A model generated the notes under the pieces. It was not told where the DNA came from and ran no database searches. It worked only from the letters and a program-made list of their open reading frames with translations. Positions 22,800 to 31,624 of a stretch of 64,000 bases of DNA are shown piece by piece. The translations under genes and the position numbers were made by a program. Source of the stretch: Planctomycetota bacterium (GTDB taxonomy: Bacteria; Planctomycetota; UBA1135; JACQFD01); the NCBI GenBank assembly GCA_016792805.1, contig JAEUHX010000054.1, forward strand, positions 1 to 64,000, in the 5' to 3' direction. Within the stretch, counting starts at the first letter, position 1. Each line of letters begins with the position of its first letter.

Positions 22800-22857
22800 A
22801 GGGGGCGAGAAGTCTGACGGGTGCTGGAGGGTGAAGCAAACGCCGGTGCGAATCTGT

Positions 22858-25308
22858 TCATCGCGGCTCGCGGAGCACTTGGCTCGCGGCCGCGATCGCA
22901 TCTCGCGTGCTGGCAGGAAGCCGCCCGAGAAACGCCTCGATCGCGCGAGCGCGCTGATCGGCGGCGCGCGATCGAGCCGCTGGATCGATCGAAGCGCGCG
23001 AGCCGAAGAGCGCCGCCGGATCGAGGCTCTTGCGCCGCACATCGGCCAGGAACTCCACGGCGTAGTCGGTCAGGTAGAGGAGCGGCGCCCGGTATTCCAG
23101 GATCGGGCGCGCGTCCGTATTCGCGGGCGCGCCGGCGGCGAAAGCCCGCAAGCCGGCGTCATCGAGGGCGAAGCCGCTGAGCAGCTCCTCGACGGAGCGA
23201 ATCTCCACCTCCTCGAGGAACTGCCGCACCTGCTCGAACCGCGGCCGCAGGCGCTCGAGATCGACCTGTGGCCAAGGGCCGTCGGCGCCGAGCAGGATGG
23301 CGTCGTAGCCGGTGACGTAGAGCGAAGTGCTCCGAAAGACATCGCACCAGGTGCGCACGACGACGCGAAGGTCGTCGGATCGAAGCTTATAGAGCGGGAG
23401 CCAGAGCGCCGCGAGACCGCCCGGCGCCATCACGGCGCGCTCTTGCTGAAAGCACTCCCGAGAATACAAATTTCCGGCTCCCGCCACCCACGGATGGATT
23501 GGGTCGCAGGTGACCACCTCGTACCGCTCATTGGTGGCCAGTAGATGGGTGCGCCCATCCAGAATCGTGATCTTCACTCCCGGCAGCGCGCCGGAGGCAA
23601 CTCCGCGATTGGCGGAATCAAACAGTCTTGCGGCCTCCACCACGAACGACTCCATCTCAACAATTCGAGTCGTCTGCACGCCGGGCGTGGTGGCAAGCGA
23701 ACCCGCCGTGACGCCCGATCCGAGTCCGATCACGAGCGTGCGCGCCGGCTCCGGATGCAACAAAGCCGGCAGGTGTCCGAGGAGCCGCTGCAGGCGCAAG
23801 TCTAATAATCCTTGCGTGGCGACCACGGTGCCGTTCACGGAGATCGAGCGCAGATCGCGGCCATCGGCACCGCGCGCGTCGTCGACGGAGACCGTCGAGC
23901 TCATCCCTTCCCTGAAGAACTTAGGAGTGATTCCCTCCGGCGGTGCGCTGCGCGTGAGCAGCAGCAGGAGGGCGAGCGGCGCGGCGGCCAAAGTCCACCC
24001 GGCGCGCGGCAACGCGGCGACAAATGCCGCGGTCGACAGTGTCACGACGGCGGCCGCCGTCCCGTAGCGTGTGCCGATCTGTGGCAGCACGACGAACGTG
24101 GCGACGAGCGTTCCGGCGAGGGAACCCAAGGTGTTGAATCCATACACAAGCCCGGCAGCGCGGTCCGCCGACGCCCCGCGGGCGCGCGCCGCGGCGACGG
24201 CGAGGGGAAAAGCCGCGCCGAGGGCTGCTGCGGGAGGAAGCAATAAAAGCGAGGATACGACTCCCTGGTAGACGGGGAGCAGCCAGGGAGCGGGAAGCGC
24301 CGGAAAGCGGTTCGATGCGCGGAAAGGGTCGTCGAGGCCGAGGTAGAGCCGGAATCCATAGATGCCGGCGACCGTGAGCGCCGCGGCCGCGGCGAGCGCG
24401 ATCGCAAGTCCGCGCTGAGCTTGCGCCGCTCCTTCCCCAGCACGGCGAGCCAAGGGAGCGCCGACGGCGAGACCGAGGAGAAAGGCAACTAATACGGAAG
24501 TGAAGGCGTAGGTGGAGGCGCCGAACACCGTAATAGCGCATCGTGTCAGAAGCACCTCGAGTCCGAAGGCGGCGGCGCCCGCGAGGAACGTGGCCGCGAG
24601 CACCTGCGGCGGAATGGATGCCTTCGGCGCGGCGGGGGCTTCGTCCCAAGCGCTGGAGGAAGGTGCCGATCTCACAAAGAGGAGTGCGGCGAGCACGCTC
24701 GCCGCGCAGGCGGCAGCGACGGCAGCCAAGTAACCTCCCAGGGGCAGGATCACAAATCCGCACGCGGCCGCTCCAAGCGCGGCGCCGAGCGTATTTGGGC
24801 CGTACACGGCCGTAGAAGCCTCCAAATCCGCAAGCCCATGGGCGCGAGCCAGCCGAAGCGCGACGGGAAATGTTGCCCCCATCAATAATGCAGGAGGAAG
24901 GCAGGCGAGCAGCGCGGCTCCGAAACGGAACCACAGAAACGCGCCGGATTCGAGACCGAGCGCGCCGCCGCCGCGCGCCACGACTGGCGAGAGGGCCGGG
25001 AACGCGAGCGGCGATAGAAGGGCACAGAAAGCCAGCCCCGCTTCCAGTGCGATCGCGGTGCGCCGCGCCTCGGCGCCGCGGGCGAGCAGCGTGGCCGCGC
25101 CAAATCCTCCGATCGCGAATCCCACAAGAAGCGCGGAGAGGACCGCGGCGACAGCCGGTGCGTCGGCTCCAATGGGGATCGCGAGCCATCGCGCCGCTGC
25201 AACTTCATTCACGAGCGCCGCGAATCCCGAGAGGGCGAACGCCGCCGTCAGGCCACGTGGAAGCTGCGGGGCGGGGGAAGCGTGCGTTGCGAGTTGCTGG
25301 GAGGCCAA
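22858..25308 (-). CDS. Fused multi-helix membrane protein / spermidine synthase-like protein
   Basis: 816 aa. The first ~450 residues contain about 12 hydrophobic helices in two similar halves (AFALSGFAALVNEVAAARWL, VLLTRCAITVFGAS). The soluble part resembles spermidine synthase: LVIGLGSGVTAGSL near residue 521 (SAM or dcSAM site), VEMESFVVEAARLF, and VTCDPIHPW in place of the catalytic D-x-x-DP motif. Family members are annotated as fused MFS/spermidine synthases; their true substrate is not established. The start is a TTG at 25308. A C-terminal extension carries REPR and an LREL/ARRKSLDPAAL region. It is paired with the SDR gene. Confidence 0.85.
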   Translation of the reverse strand: MASQQLATHASPAPQLPRGLTAAFALSGFAALVNEVAAARWLAIPIGADAPAVAAVLSALLVGFAIGGFGAATLLARGAEARRTAIALEAGLAFCALLSPLAFPALSPVVARGGGALGLESGAFLWFRFGAALLACLPPALLMGATFPVALRLARAHGLADLEASTAVYGPNTLGAALGAAACGFVILPLGGYLAAVAAACAASVLAALLFVRSAPSSSAWDEAPAAPKASIPPQVLAATFLAGAAAFGLEVLLTRCAITVFGASTYAFTSVLVAFLLGLAVGAPLARRAGEGAAQAQRGLAIALAAAAALTVAGIYGFRLYLGLDDPFRASNRFPALPAPWLLPVYQGVVSSLLLLPPAAALGAAFPLAVAAARARGASADRAAGLVYGFNTLGSLAGTLVATFVVLPQIGTRYGTAAAVVTLSTAAFVAALPRAGWTLAAAPLALLLLLTRSAPPEGITPKFFREGMSSTVSVDDARGADGRDLRSISVNGTVVATQGLLDLRLQRLLGHLPALLHPEPARTLVIGLGSGVTAGSLATTPGVQTTRIVEMESFVVEAARLFDSANRGVASGALPGVKITILDGRTHLLATNERYEVVTCDPIHPWVAGAGNLYSRECFQQERAVMAPGGLAALWLPLYKLRSDDLRVVVRTWCDVFRSTSLYVTGYDAILLGADGPWPQVDLERLRPRFEQVRQFLEEVEIRSVEELLSGFALDDAGLRAFAAGAPANTDARPILEYRAPLLYLTDYAVEFLADVRRKSLDPAALFGSRASIDPAARSRAADQRARAIEAFLGRLPASTRDAIAAASQVLREPR

Positions 25309-25352
25309 GGGGGGCGCATTGTCGAAATCGCCGGCCGCCGCACAACCGATCC

Positions 25353-26081
25353 GTGAGCCCAGCGTCCCAACACCCCGTCGCCATCCTCTATGCGCTCGAG
25401 GCCGAAGGGGCTGAGCTTGAGGCCGCGATTCAGGAGCCGCGCGAGCGGATGGAGGGTGGGAAGCGCTTTCTGCTGGGAACCGTGAGTGGAACGCCCGTCG
25501 CCCTGGGGCGCATGGGAATCGGGAAGGTGGCCGCTTCGCTCACGACGGCGATGGCGATCGAGCGCCTTTGCGTTCGCGCGGCGGTCGTCATCGGAACCGC
25601 GGGAGCTCTCCATCGCTCCATTCGGGTGGGAGACGTGGTCATTGCGCGCCAGACGATTCAGCACGACCTCGGCGTTCGCGAAGGGCGACGCATGGAGACC
25701 GATCCTTCACTGTCGCAGGCCCTCTCTGAGGTTGCGGGGCAGGCTGTTCCGGCATCGAGAGTCCATCACGGCACGATCCTCACCGGCGATCGCGCCTGCT
25801 TCACGTGGCGCCGCCGACTGCGGCTGCGCTGGGCCTTTCGACACGAGAAGCCGCTCGTCGTCGAGATGGAAGGGGCCGCCGCCGGCTATGTGGCGGCGAG
25901 TCTCGGAGTACCCTTTGCCGCCGTGCGTGTCGCCTCGGACCATGCGGGGCCGCTCGCGCTCGTCGAGTTTCGGCGCCACTTGGCTCTCGTTGCACCGCTT
26001 CCCGGCCGAGTTGTTCTTCGATGGCTGGCGATGGGTGGAAACCTCTTCCCATCCGCGGGCGAGGCCGCACGGCGTCCTTGA
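25353..26081 (+). CDS. 5'-methylthioadenosine/S-adenosylhomocysteine nucleosidase-like phosphorylase family protein
   Basis: 242 aa from the GTG at 25353; the longer upstream frame runs through noncoding and divergent-gene sequence. Family features: ILYALEAEGAELEA at the N-terminus, GRMGIGKVAAS, VVIGTAGALHRSIRVGDVVIA, the purine/ribose-binding VVEMEGAAAGYVA near residue 175, and AAVRVASDHAG with the catalytic Asp near 195. MTAN removes adenine from MTA and SAH in methyl recycling; hopanoid-type and futalosine nucleosidases share this fold, so the substrate is not certain. It is the first gene of the plus-strand run ending near 39.7 kb. Confidence 0.8.
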   Translation: MSPASQHPVAILYALEAEGAELEAAIQEPRERMEGGKRFLLGTVSGTPVALGRMGIGKVAASLTTAMAIERLCVRAAVVIGTAGALHRSIRVGDVVIARQTIQHDLGVREGRRMETDPSLSQALSEVAGQAVPASRVHHGTILTGDRACFTWRRRLRLRWAFRHEKPLVVEMEGAAAGYVAASLGVPFAAVRVASDHAGPLALVEFRRHLALVAPLPGRVVLRWLAMGGNLFPSAGEAARRP

Positions 26082-26100
26082 CCCCGCATGCGCCTCCGCG

Positions 26101-27606
26101 ATGCTTGCGAGGCTTCTCCCCGCCTCTGACCACCCCGTGATCCTCCGTCGGCATTTCGAGCGCCTCTTCCTGCTCGCCCAGCTCCTTGTGGACGGCGGAG
26201 CTGTGGCGGCCGCGTGTCTGGCGGGGTTTCTGCTGACCCAGGTGCTTGGGGGCTACGGACCGCGCTGGCCGCGGCCCGAGTACCACCCGCTGTTCACCTG
26301 GGTGGTGATCGTGACCATCGCCACCTTCGCAGTCACCGGGATGTACTCGACGCGCAAGAGCCTCCTCAACGTGGTGGAGTTCGAGCGGCTCGGGCGAAGC
26401 ACGCTGGTGGCGCTCGTGCTTGTCTCGGCGCTGACCTTCCTTCTCCGCGATCCGACTGGCGCGGGCGGCGTCTCCCAAGACGCCCTCGGCTTCATGGATC
26501 TGCGAAAAGTGCCCGCACTGTTCGCGCTCGAGCAAGACAAATTTTCGCGCGGGACACTTTTCTTTGTCTTCGGTTTTCTGTTCTTTTTCGTCGCCGCCGA
26601 GCGTTTTGTATTTTTTAAGATCATCCAGTCGGCCCATCGGCGTGGAATCGGTCATCACCACGTCCTCATCGTGGGCGCCGGACCAACGGGCCAGAAGGTG
26701 CGTGAGAAGCTGCTGGTGTCGCCGACGATCGGCTGGAGCCTGCGGGGCTATCTGGATGATTCGCCCGAGATCCAGGGGCAGCGCATCGACGGTGTGCCGG
26801 TCCTCGGCACGGTCGACAGGCTTGATGAGTGCATTTCGCAGCTCAAGGTTCGAACCGTTTTTGTGGCTATGCCCGAGAGCGATGAAGCGCGCATCCTGGA
26901 GGTGTCGCGGCGCAGCCGCGGCCTTGGGGTCGAAGTGTGCATCGTTCCACGTCTTTGGCACGTGCTGTCGTATCCCGTGCAGATCGATCGGCTCGACTCG
27001 ATCCCGCTCATCGTTCCCCAGCGGAGCGTGGAGCGCTGGACGCTTGCCGTTGCGAAGCGGGCGCTGGACATCGCAGGGGCGGTCTGCGGCCTCCTGCTCG
27101 CGGCGCCGATCTTCGCGGTCGTACCCATCCTCATTCGCCGCGATTCACCGGGGCCGGTTTTCTTCCGCCAGCAGCGCATCGGAAAGGACGGCCGCCCGTT
27201 CGAGATGTTAAAATTCCGAACGATGCGCGCGGAGATGTCGGGTGATGCGCTGAAACCGCAGGACTCGAGCGACCCCAGAATCACTCGGCTCGGCCGCTGG
27301 CTGCGCCGCACGAGCATCGATGAGGTGCCCCAGCTCTGGAACGTGCTCACCGGAGACATGAGCCTCGTCGGCCCGCGCCCCGAAATGTCCTTTATTGTGA
27401 ATCAATATTCCGAGCACGATCGGGCGCGTCTCAGCGTGAAACCTGGAATCACGGGGCTGTGGCAGATCTCCTATGCGCGCCTTCGGCCCATTCACGCGAA
27501 CCTCGACTACGATCTGTACTATGTCGAGCACCAGTCGTTTCTTCTCGATCTTGTGATTCTCTTCCTCACGCCCTTTGCGCTGGTCAAAGGAACCGGCGCT
27601 CACTGA
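26101..27606 (+). CDS. Undecaprenyl-phosphate sugar phosphotransferase (polyprenyl glycosylphosphotransferase)
   Basis: 501 aa, typical of WcaJ/WbaP-like initiating enzymes. Four to five N-terminal helices, then a CoA-binding-like Rossmann segment HVLIVGAGPTGQKVREKL near residue 190. The bacterial sugar-transferase domain begins near 318: KRALDIAGAVCGLLLAAP, SPGPVFFRQQRIGKDGRPF, KFRTMR, RLGRWLRRTSIDEVPQLWNV and GDMSLVGPRPE, PGITGLWQI. It transfers a sugar-1-phosphate to undecaprenyl phosphate at the inner membrane to start exopolysaccharide or O-antigen synthesis. Two glycosyltransferases follow. Confidence 0.92.
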   Translation: MLARLLPASDHPVILRRHFERLFLLAQLLVDGGAVAAACLAGFLLTQVLGGYGPRWPRPEYHPLFTWVVIVTIATFAVTGMYSTRKSLLNVVEFERLGRSTLVALVLVSALTFLLRDPTGAGGVSQDALGFMDLRKVPALFALEQDKFSRGTLFFVFGFLFFFVAAERFVFFKIIQSAHRRGIGHHHVLIVGAGPTGQKVREKLLVSPTIGWSLRGYLDDSPEIQGQRIDGVPVLGTVDRLDECISQLKVRTVFVAMPESDEARILEVSRRSRGLGVEVCIVPRLWHVLSYPVQIDRLDSIPLIVPQRSVERWTLAVAKRALDIAGAVCGLLLAAPIFAVVPILIRRDSPGPVFFRQQRIGKDGRPFEMLKFRTMRAEMSGDALKPQDSSDPRITRLGRWLRRTSIDEVPQLWNVLTGDMSLVGPRPEMSFIVNQYSEHDRARLSVKPGITGLWQISYARLRPIHANLDYDLYYVEHQSFLLDLVILFLTPFALVKGTGAH

Positions 27607-27637
27607 GCGCATCCTCGCGATCCGCTCGTCTCGCTCC

Positions 27638-28801
27638 ATGGCGCCTTCGCGGCGGGTCCTCCTCGCAATGGAATGCACCATTGGCGGTACGCGCCGCCAT
27701 CTTGCGCAGCTCGCCCATGGCCTGCGCAAAGATCGGTTTGATGTGATCGTGGCAGCGAGCGCGGAGCGAGATGCCACTTTTCGAGAGGACCTGCAGGCGA
27801 TGGCGAAGGCCGGCTGCCGCGTGGAGGAGATTCCGATGGTGCGCTCGATCGATCGGCGCCGCGATCTTGAGCACTTGAAAGCGCTGCGGAAGCTCATCCG
27901 TGAGATTCGACCCGAGATCGTGCACACGCACTCATCGAAAGCCGGCGCGCTGGGGAGAACGGCGTCGAGCCTCGAGGGGATCGGCCGGAGAGTGCACACT
28001 CCCCACACCTTCGCATTCGCATTCGCGGGCGGATTCTCAATGGGCAAGCGTGCACTTTTCTACGGAATCGAACGCGCGCTCGGGCGGCTGACCGATCGAT
28101 TGATCTGCGTCTCCGCTTCGGAGGCGGAGCAAGCGCAGCGTCTGCGAATTGTGTCACAGGGGCGGATACGTGTGATTCCAAACGGCGTCGATCCCGAGCC
28201 ATTCCGCAGATCGCCATCCCGAGCGGAGGCTCGGCGATCGCTCGGGTGGAGCGCGAAGCGCCCGATCGCGCTCCTCGTAGCGCTCTGGAATCCTGCGAAA
28301 GGACAGCTCGAAGCCTGCGAGGCGTGGGCGCGGATCCCTGCGGAGCGCCGCCCGCTCCTGGTGCTGGCCGGCGCGGTCTCGGACGAGGCCTATGGCGCAG
28401 AAGTGCGTTCTGCGATCGAGCGATTGAAGCTCACAGATTCGATTCTCCCGCTCGGGCACCGCCGCGATATTCCGCTGCTGCTCGCCGCCGCCGATTTTGT
28501 CATCGTTCCTTCCCGTTGGGAGGGAATGCCCTATTCGGTTCTCGAGGCCATGGCAGCCGGACGAGCCGTGCTCGCCACGGCGACCAACGGCTCCCGCGAT
28601 GCTGTCGTGGACGGCTCCACCGGGATTCTTGTCTCCGTGGGAGATGTGGATTCGCTGGCCGCCCACGCGCGCCGGCTCGCGTCGGATTCTGCCGAATGCA
28701 GAAGGCTCGGCGACGCCGGGCGCGCGCGGGTGCTCACAGAGTTCACAATTGATACGATGCTTGAACGAACCATGGCGCTGTATGACGAGGTCTGCGCATG
28801 A
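27638..28801 (+). CDS. GT4-family glycosyltransferase
   Basis: 387 aa from the ATG at 27638, in a CTCCATGG context. N-terminal strand VLLAMECTIGGTRRHLAQLA, then IVHTHSSKAGALGR, HTPHTFAFAF and VIPNGVDPEPF. The donor-binding region is VPSRWEGMPYSVLEAMAAGRAVLAT near residue 285 (E-x7-E motif). It probably adds a nucleotide sugar to the lipid-linked saccharide started by the upstream enzyme. Its stop overlaps the ATG of the next glycosyltransferase (ATGA). Confidence 0.9.
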   Translation: MAPSRRVLLAMECTIGGTRRHLAQLAHGLRKDRFDVIVAASAERDATFREDLQAMAKAGCRVEEIPMVRSIDRRRDLEHLKALRKLIREIRPEIVHTHSSKAGALGRTASSLEGIGRRVHTPHTFAFAFAGGFSMGKRALFYGIERALGRLTDRLICVSASEAEQAQRLRIVSQGRIRVIPNGVDPEPFRRSPSRAEARRSLGWSAKRPIALLVALWNPAKGQLEACEAWARIPAERRPLLVLAGAVSDEAYGAEVRSAIERLKLTDSILPLGHRRDIPLLLAAADFVIVPSRWEGMPYSVLEAMAAGRAVLATATNGSRDAVVDGSTGILVSVGDVDSLAAHARRLASDSAECRRLGDAGRARVLTEFTIDTMLERTMALYDEVCA

Positions 28802-29940
28802 TTCGGAAGCTCCATGTGGTCGAGGTGATCACTACGCTCGGCGTCGGGGGAGCCGAGATGCATCTGTTGGCTCTCACGCGCGGCCTTCTCGCGCGCGGCC
28901 ACAGCGCTGAGGTGGTCTACCTCAAGGGGGCGGGCGAGCTTTCCCAGGAGTTCCTGCGGTCAGGCGTCTCCGTTCGCAAGATAGCGATGGAGTCGATGGC
29001 CTCCTCGCCCGGAGCGATCCTACGGCTCGCGCGATTCCTGCGCAGAGCGCGACCCGACGTGATTCATACTCATCTGCTGAAGGCGAACGCGGTCGGCGCA
29101 GTTGCCGCGCTGTTGGCGGGGAGGTCGGCACGGCTCCTCTCCTCCAAACACAATGATGAGCGCGCTCTCCTTCGGCGGCCGGTCTCGCTGGCGCACGGCG
29201 CCCTTTCGACGCTCGATCGCCGCGTGATCGTGCTCTCCGATCACGTGGGACGATTCGTTGCCGAGCACGGGCGCGTTTCGCCCTCGAAGCTCCGGCGCAT
29301 TTATTACGGAGTCGATCCCGGTCCCTTCGAGCGCGCTGAAGGCGCGGGGGCTCGCGCGGAGCTTGGCGTCGGTCCCGAAGAATTTGTGGTTATCTGCGTC
29401 GCACGATTCGCGCCGCAGAAAGATCACAAGACACTCTTGGATGCCTTCGCAATCGCGCGAAGCCAGGAGCCAAAGATGCGCCTCCTCCTCGTCGGAGACG
29501 ATCCCTTCGGCGATCATCGCAAGATCGCGGAGGCCCATGCGCGCACGCTATCGCTCGGCGACTCTGTTCTTTTCTTGGGAATCCGTCGTGACGTTCCCGC
29601 CCTCCTGGCGGCATCCAACTGCTTTGCCATGTCGTCGCTCTGGGAGGGGCTCGGGCTGGTGTTCCTCGAAGCGATGGCGGCGGGGCTGCCCGTCGTGGCC
29701 ACGCGCGTTTCCGCGATTCCTGAGGTCGTTCCGCAAGGCGAGGCCGGGCTCCTCGTGCCGGCCCGGGACGCGGCGGCCATGGCGCAGGCCTTTGTGGATC
29801 TCGCGCGTCTGCCGGATCGGGGGCGTGCCATGGGGGTAGCCGGGCGTGCGTGGGTGAGGCAACAATTCGGAATCGACCGCATGGTGGACGAGACCCTGGA
29901 CGTCCTCCGAGAAGTGGATTCGCAGGCGCCGACGCGGTGA
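28798..29940 (+). CDS. GT4-family glycosyltransferase
   Basis: 380 aa. N-terminus VVEVITTLGVGGAEMHLLALT; acceptor-side DVIHTHLLKANAVG; donor site IYYGVDPGPF, CVARFAPQKDH and SSLWEGLGLVFLEAMAAGLPVVAT near residue 280. It is a second, distinct member of the family next to 27638-28801. Both starts and stops overlap neighbours, consistent with one polysaccharide operon. The sugar used cannot be read from sequence. Confidence 0.9.
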   Translation: MIRKLHVVEVITTLGVGGAEMHLLALTRGLLARGHSAEVVYLKGAGELSQEFLRSGVSVRKIAMESMASSPGAILRLARFLRRARPDVIHTHLLKANAVGAVAALLAGRSARLLSSKHNDERALLRRPVSLAHGALSTLDRRVIVLSDHVGRFVAEHGRVSPSKLRRIYYGVDPGPFERAEGAGARAELGVGPEEFVVICVARFAPQKDHKTLLDAFAIARSQEPKMRLLLVGDDPFGDHRKIAEAHARTLSLGDSVLFLGIRRDVPALLAASNCFAMSSLWEGLGLVFLEAMAAGLPVVATRVSAIPEVVPQGEAGLLVPARDAAAMAQAFVDLARLPDRGRAMGVAGRAWVRQQFGIDRMVDETLDVLREVDSQAPTR

Positions 29941-31052
29941 GAGAGCCGCTGCAACCCACCGTCCTCCCGCGGCGCTTCTCCGACCTCCCGCCGCTCCACG
30001 GACGGCTCGGCGGAGAGCCCGAGCACTTCGTCGTGGAGGAACGTCTCGCCTATGAACCATGCGGGACCGGCGAGCATCTGTACCTTTGGGTCGAGAAACG
30101 AGATCTCACGACGCACGAGGCCATCCGCCGGCTTGCCCATTTCCTCGACCGCCCCACCCACAGTTTCGGAATCGCAGGACTCAAGGATCGACGCGCAGTG
30201 ACTCGCCAATGGATCTCCGTGGAGCGCGTCGAGCCGGAGCGCCTCCACGGTTGGACGATCAACGGTGTGCGCGTGATGACGGCAATTCCTCATCAGCACA
30301 AATTGCGACTCGGCCATGCGAAGGGGAACCGATTTGTGCTTACGCTCGAGGGGCTTGAGGCTGCAGAGACTCTGCGCTTGCAACAGATGCTCGAGCGACT
30401 TTCACGCTTCGGCATGCCCAACGCCTATGGTCCTCAGCGGTTCGGCCGTGGCGGCGCCTCCCTTCGTGCGGGGTTCGCGCTGCTGCGGCGCGACGAAGCC
30501 GCGTTTCTCCGCGAGACGGGGCGTCCTGTTGAGCGCACTGAGCGTCGGCTTCGATCCTTACTTTTGTCGGCGCTGCAGTCGGAGGCATTCAATCGAGTGC
30601 TATGCCGCCGGCTGAATGAGCTCGACACCGTCGAGCTTGGAGATGTTGCATATCTTCACTCAAAGGGCGCCGCGTTCATCGTGGAGGACCTTGCGCGCGA
30701 GCAGACGCGGGCGGAGCGCTGCGAGATCTCCGCCAGCGGACCGATCCCCGGCACGCACCTTCTCCAGGGTCATGGGCGCCCGCGGAAGATCGAGGATCAG
30801 GTGCTGGAGGAACTCGGCGCGATGCCCTCCGCGTTCGAAGACCTCCCCGCCGGCCTGGAGGCCCGGGGAGCTCGGAGGCCCCTTCGAGTCTTCCCCGAGG
30901 AGCTTCGGCTCGAGGTCCTGGGGGACGGCAACGCCCAGCTCCAGTTCGCGCTCCCGACAGGCTCCTACGCAACCGTGCTCCTAGCGGAACTCCTGGACTC
31001 CGCGGCGCGCGCTCCATTGGAAGGCGAGGAGGGGCCGATAGGAGACGGGTGA
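29937..31052 (+). CDS. truD: tRNA pseudouridine(13) synthase TruD
   Basis: 371 aa from the GTG at 29937, which overlaps the previous stop (GTGA). The family motif GLKDRRAVTRQWIS contains the catalytic Asp (residue about 82), with the upstream HLYLWVEKRDLTT region and NRFVLTLEG. The insert domain FGMPNAYGPQRFGRGG is also present. It converts U13 of tRNA-Glu to pseudouridine. Its place inside a polysaccharide/repair run looks coincidental, but its 3' end overlaps the next gene (GTGA). Confidence 0.95.
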   Translation: MREPLQPTVLPRRFSDLPPLHGRLGGEPEHFVVEERLAYEPCGTGEHLYLWVEKRDLTTHEAIRRLAHFLDRPTHSFGIAGLKDRRAVTRQWISVERVEPERLHGWTINGVRVMTAIPHQHKLRLGHAKGNRFVLTLEGLEAAETLRLQQMLERLSRFGMPNAYGPQRFGRGGASLRAGFALLRRDEAAFLRETGRPVERTERRLRSLLLSALQSEAFNRVLCRRLNELDTVELGDVAYLHSKGAAFIVEDLAREQTRAERCEISASGPIPGTHLLQGHGRPRKIEDQVLEELGAMPSAFEDLPAGLEARGARRPLRVFPEELRLEVLGDGNAQLQFALPTGSYATVLLAELLDSAARAPLEGEEGPIGDG

Positions 31053-31546
31053 CTTCGGAACTCGCAGAGAGCTTCGACGATCTCGCACCGGCGCCCACGG
31101 AGGAGCAGCGCGCCGGGTACGACCCGTCGACCCACGGCGATCGGCGCAAGCGGCCGACACCGATGATCAGCCGCTATTCGTTCGTCGGCGGTCGGCGGCG
31201 CAGCCGCGAGCCGAACACTTACACCGACCATTACGGCGCCTTCGCATTGAGCGTGATGCTCCTGCTGAACGCCCTCAATGTGCTCGACTCGTTCTTTACG
31301 CTGCTCTACCTCCAGCGTGGCGGCGCCGAAGCGAACCCCATCGCAGCCTGGATGCTGAGCCATGGCCCGGCCGGGTTCATCCTCATGAAGACCTGCTTTT
31401 TTGGGTTCGCCTCCGCCATCCTTTGCCTTCACAAAAACTTCGGGCGAGCCCGAGTCGGCATTTGGATCGCGACCGCGGCCTACGGCCTGCTGATGCTCTA
31501 CCACATGTTCCTTTTCTTCCGGCGGGACATCGGAACGGAGCTTTGA
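31049..31546 (+). CDS. DUF5658-like small membrane protein
   Basis: 165 aa. The first ~60 residues are polar with an RRKRPTP and SRYSFVGGRRRSR stretch. Three helices follow, at about 67-90 (VMLLLNALNVLDSFFTLLYL), 106-126 and 133-152. The helix-1 pattern NALNVLDSFFTLLYLQRGGAEANPIAA is the hallmark of DUF5658 proteins. Function unknown. The start is the GTG at 31049, overlapping truD's stop. A 79-nt gap separates it from the UvrA gene. Confidence 0.8.
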   Translation: MTSELAESFDDLAPAPTEEQRAGYDPSTHGDRRKRPTPMISRYSFVGGRRRSREPNTYTDHYGAFALSVMLLLNALNVLDSFFTLLYLQRGGAEANPIAAWMLSHGPAGFILMKTCFFGFASAILCLHKNFGRARVGIWIATAAYGLLMLYHMFLFFRRDIGTEL

Positions 31547-31624
31547 CGCCGTCGTGTCGGTGAGCCGCTGTGGAGCGCCCCCGTCTCCGCGGCTCCCGGG
31601 TTCGAGGCGTTTCGCCATGGCAGA

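Noticed and set aside
31560..31615. Possible tRNA-like T-arm (GGGTTCGAGGC) upstream of the UvrA gene
   Set aside because: No acceptor, D or anticodon stems can be formed around it.
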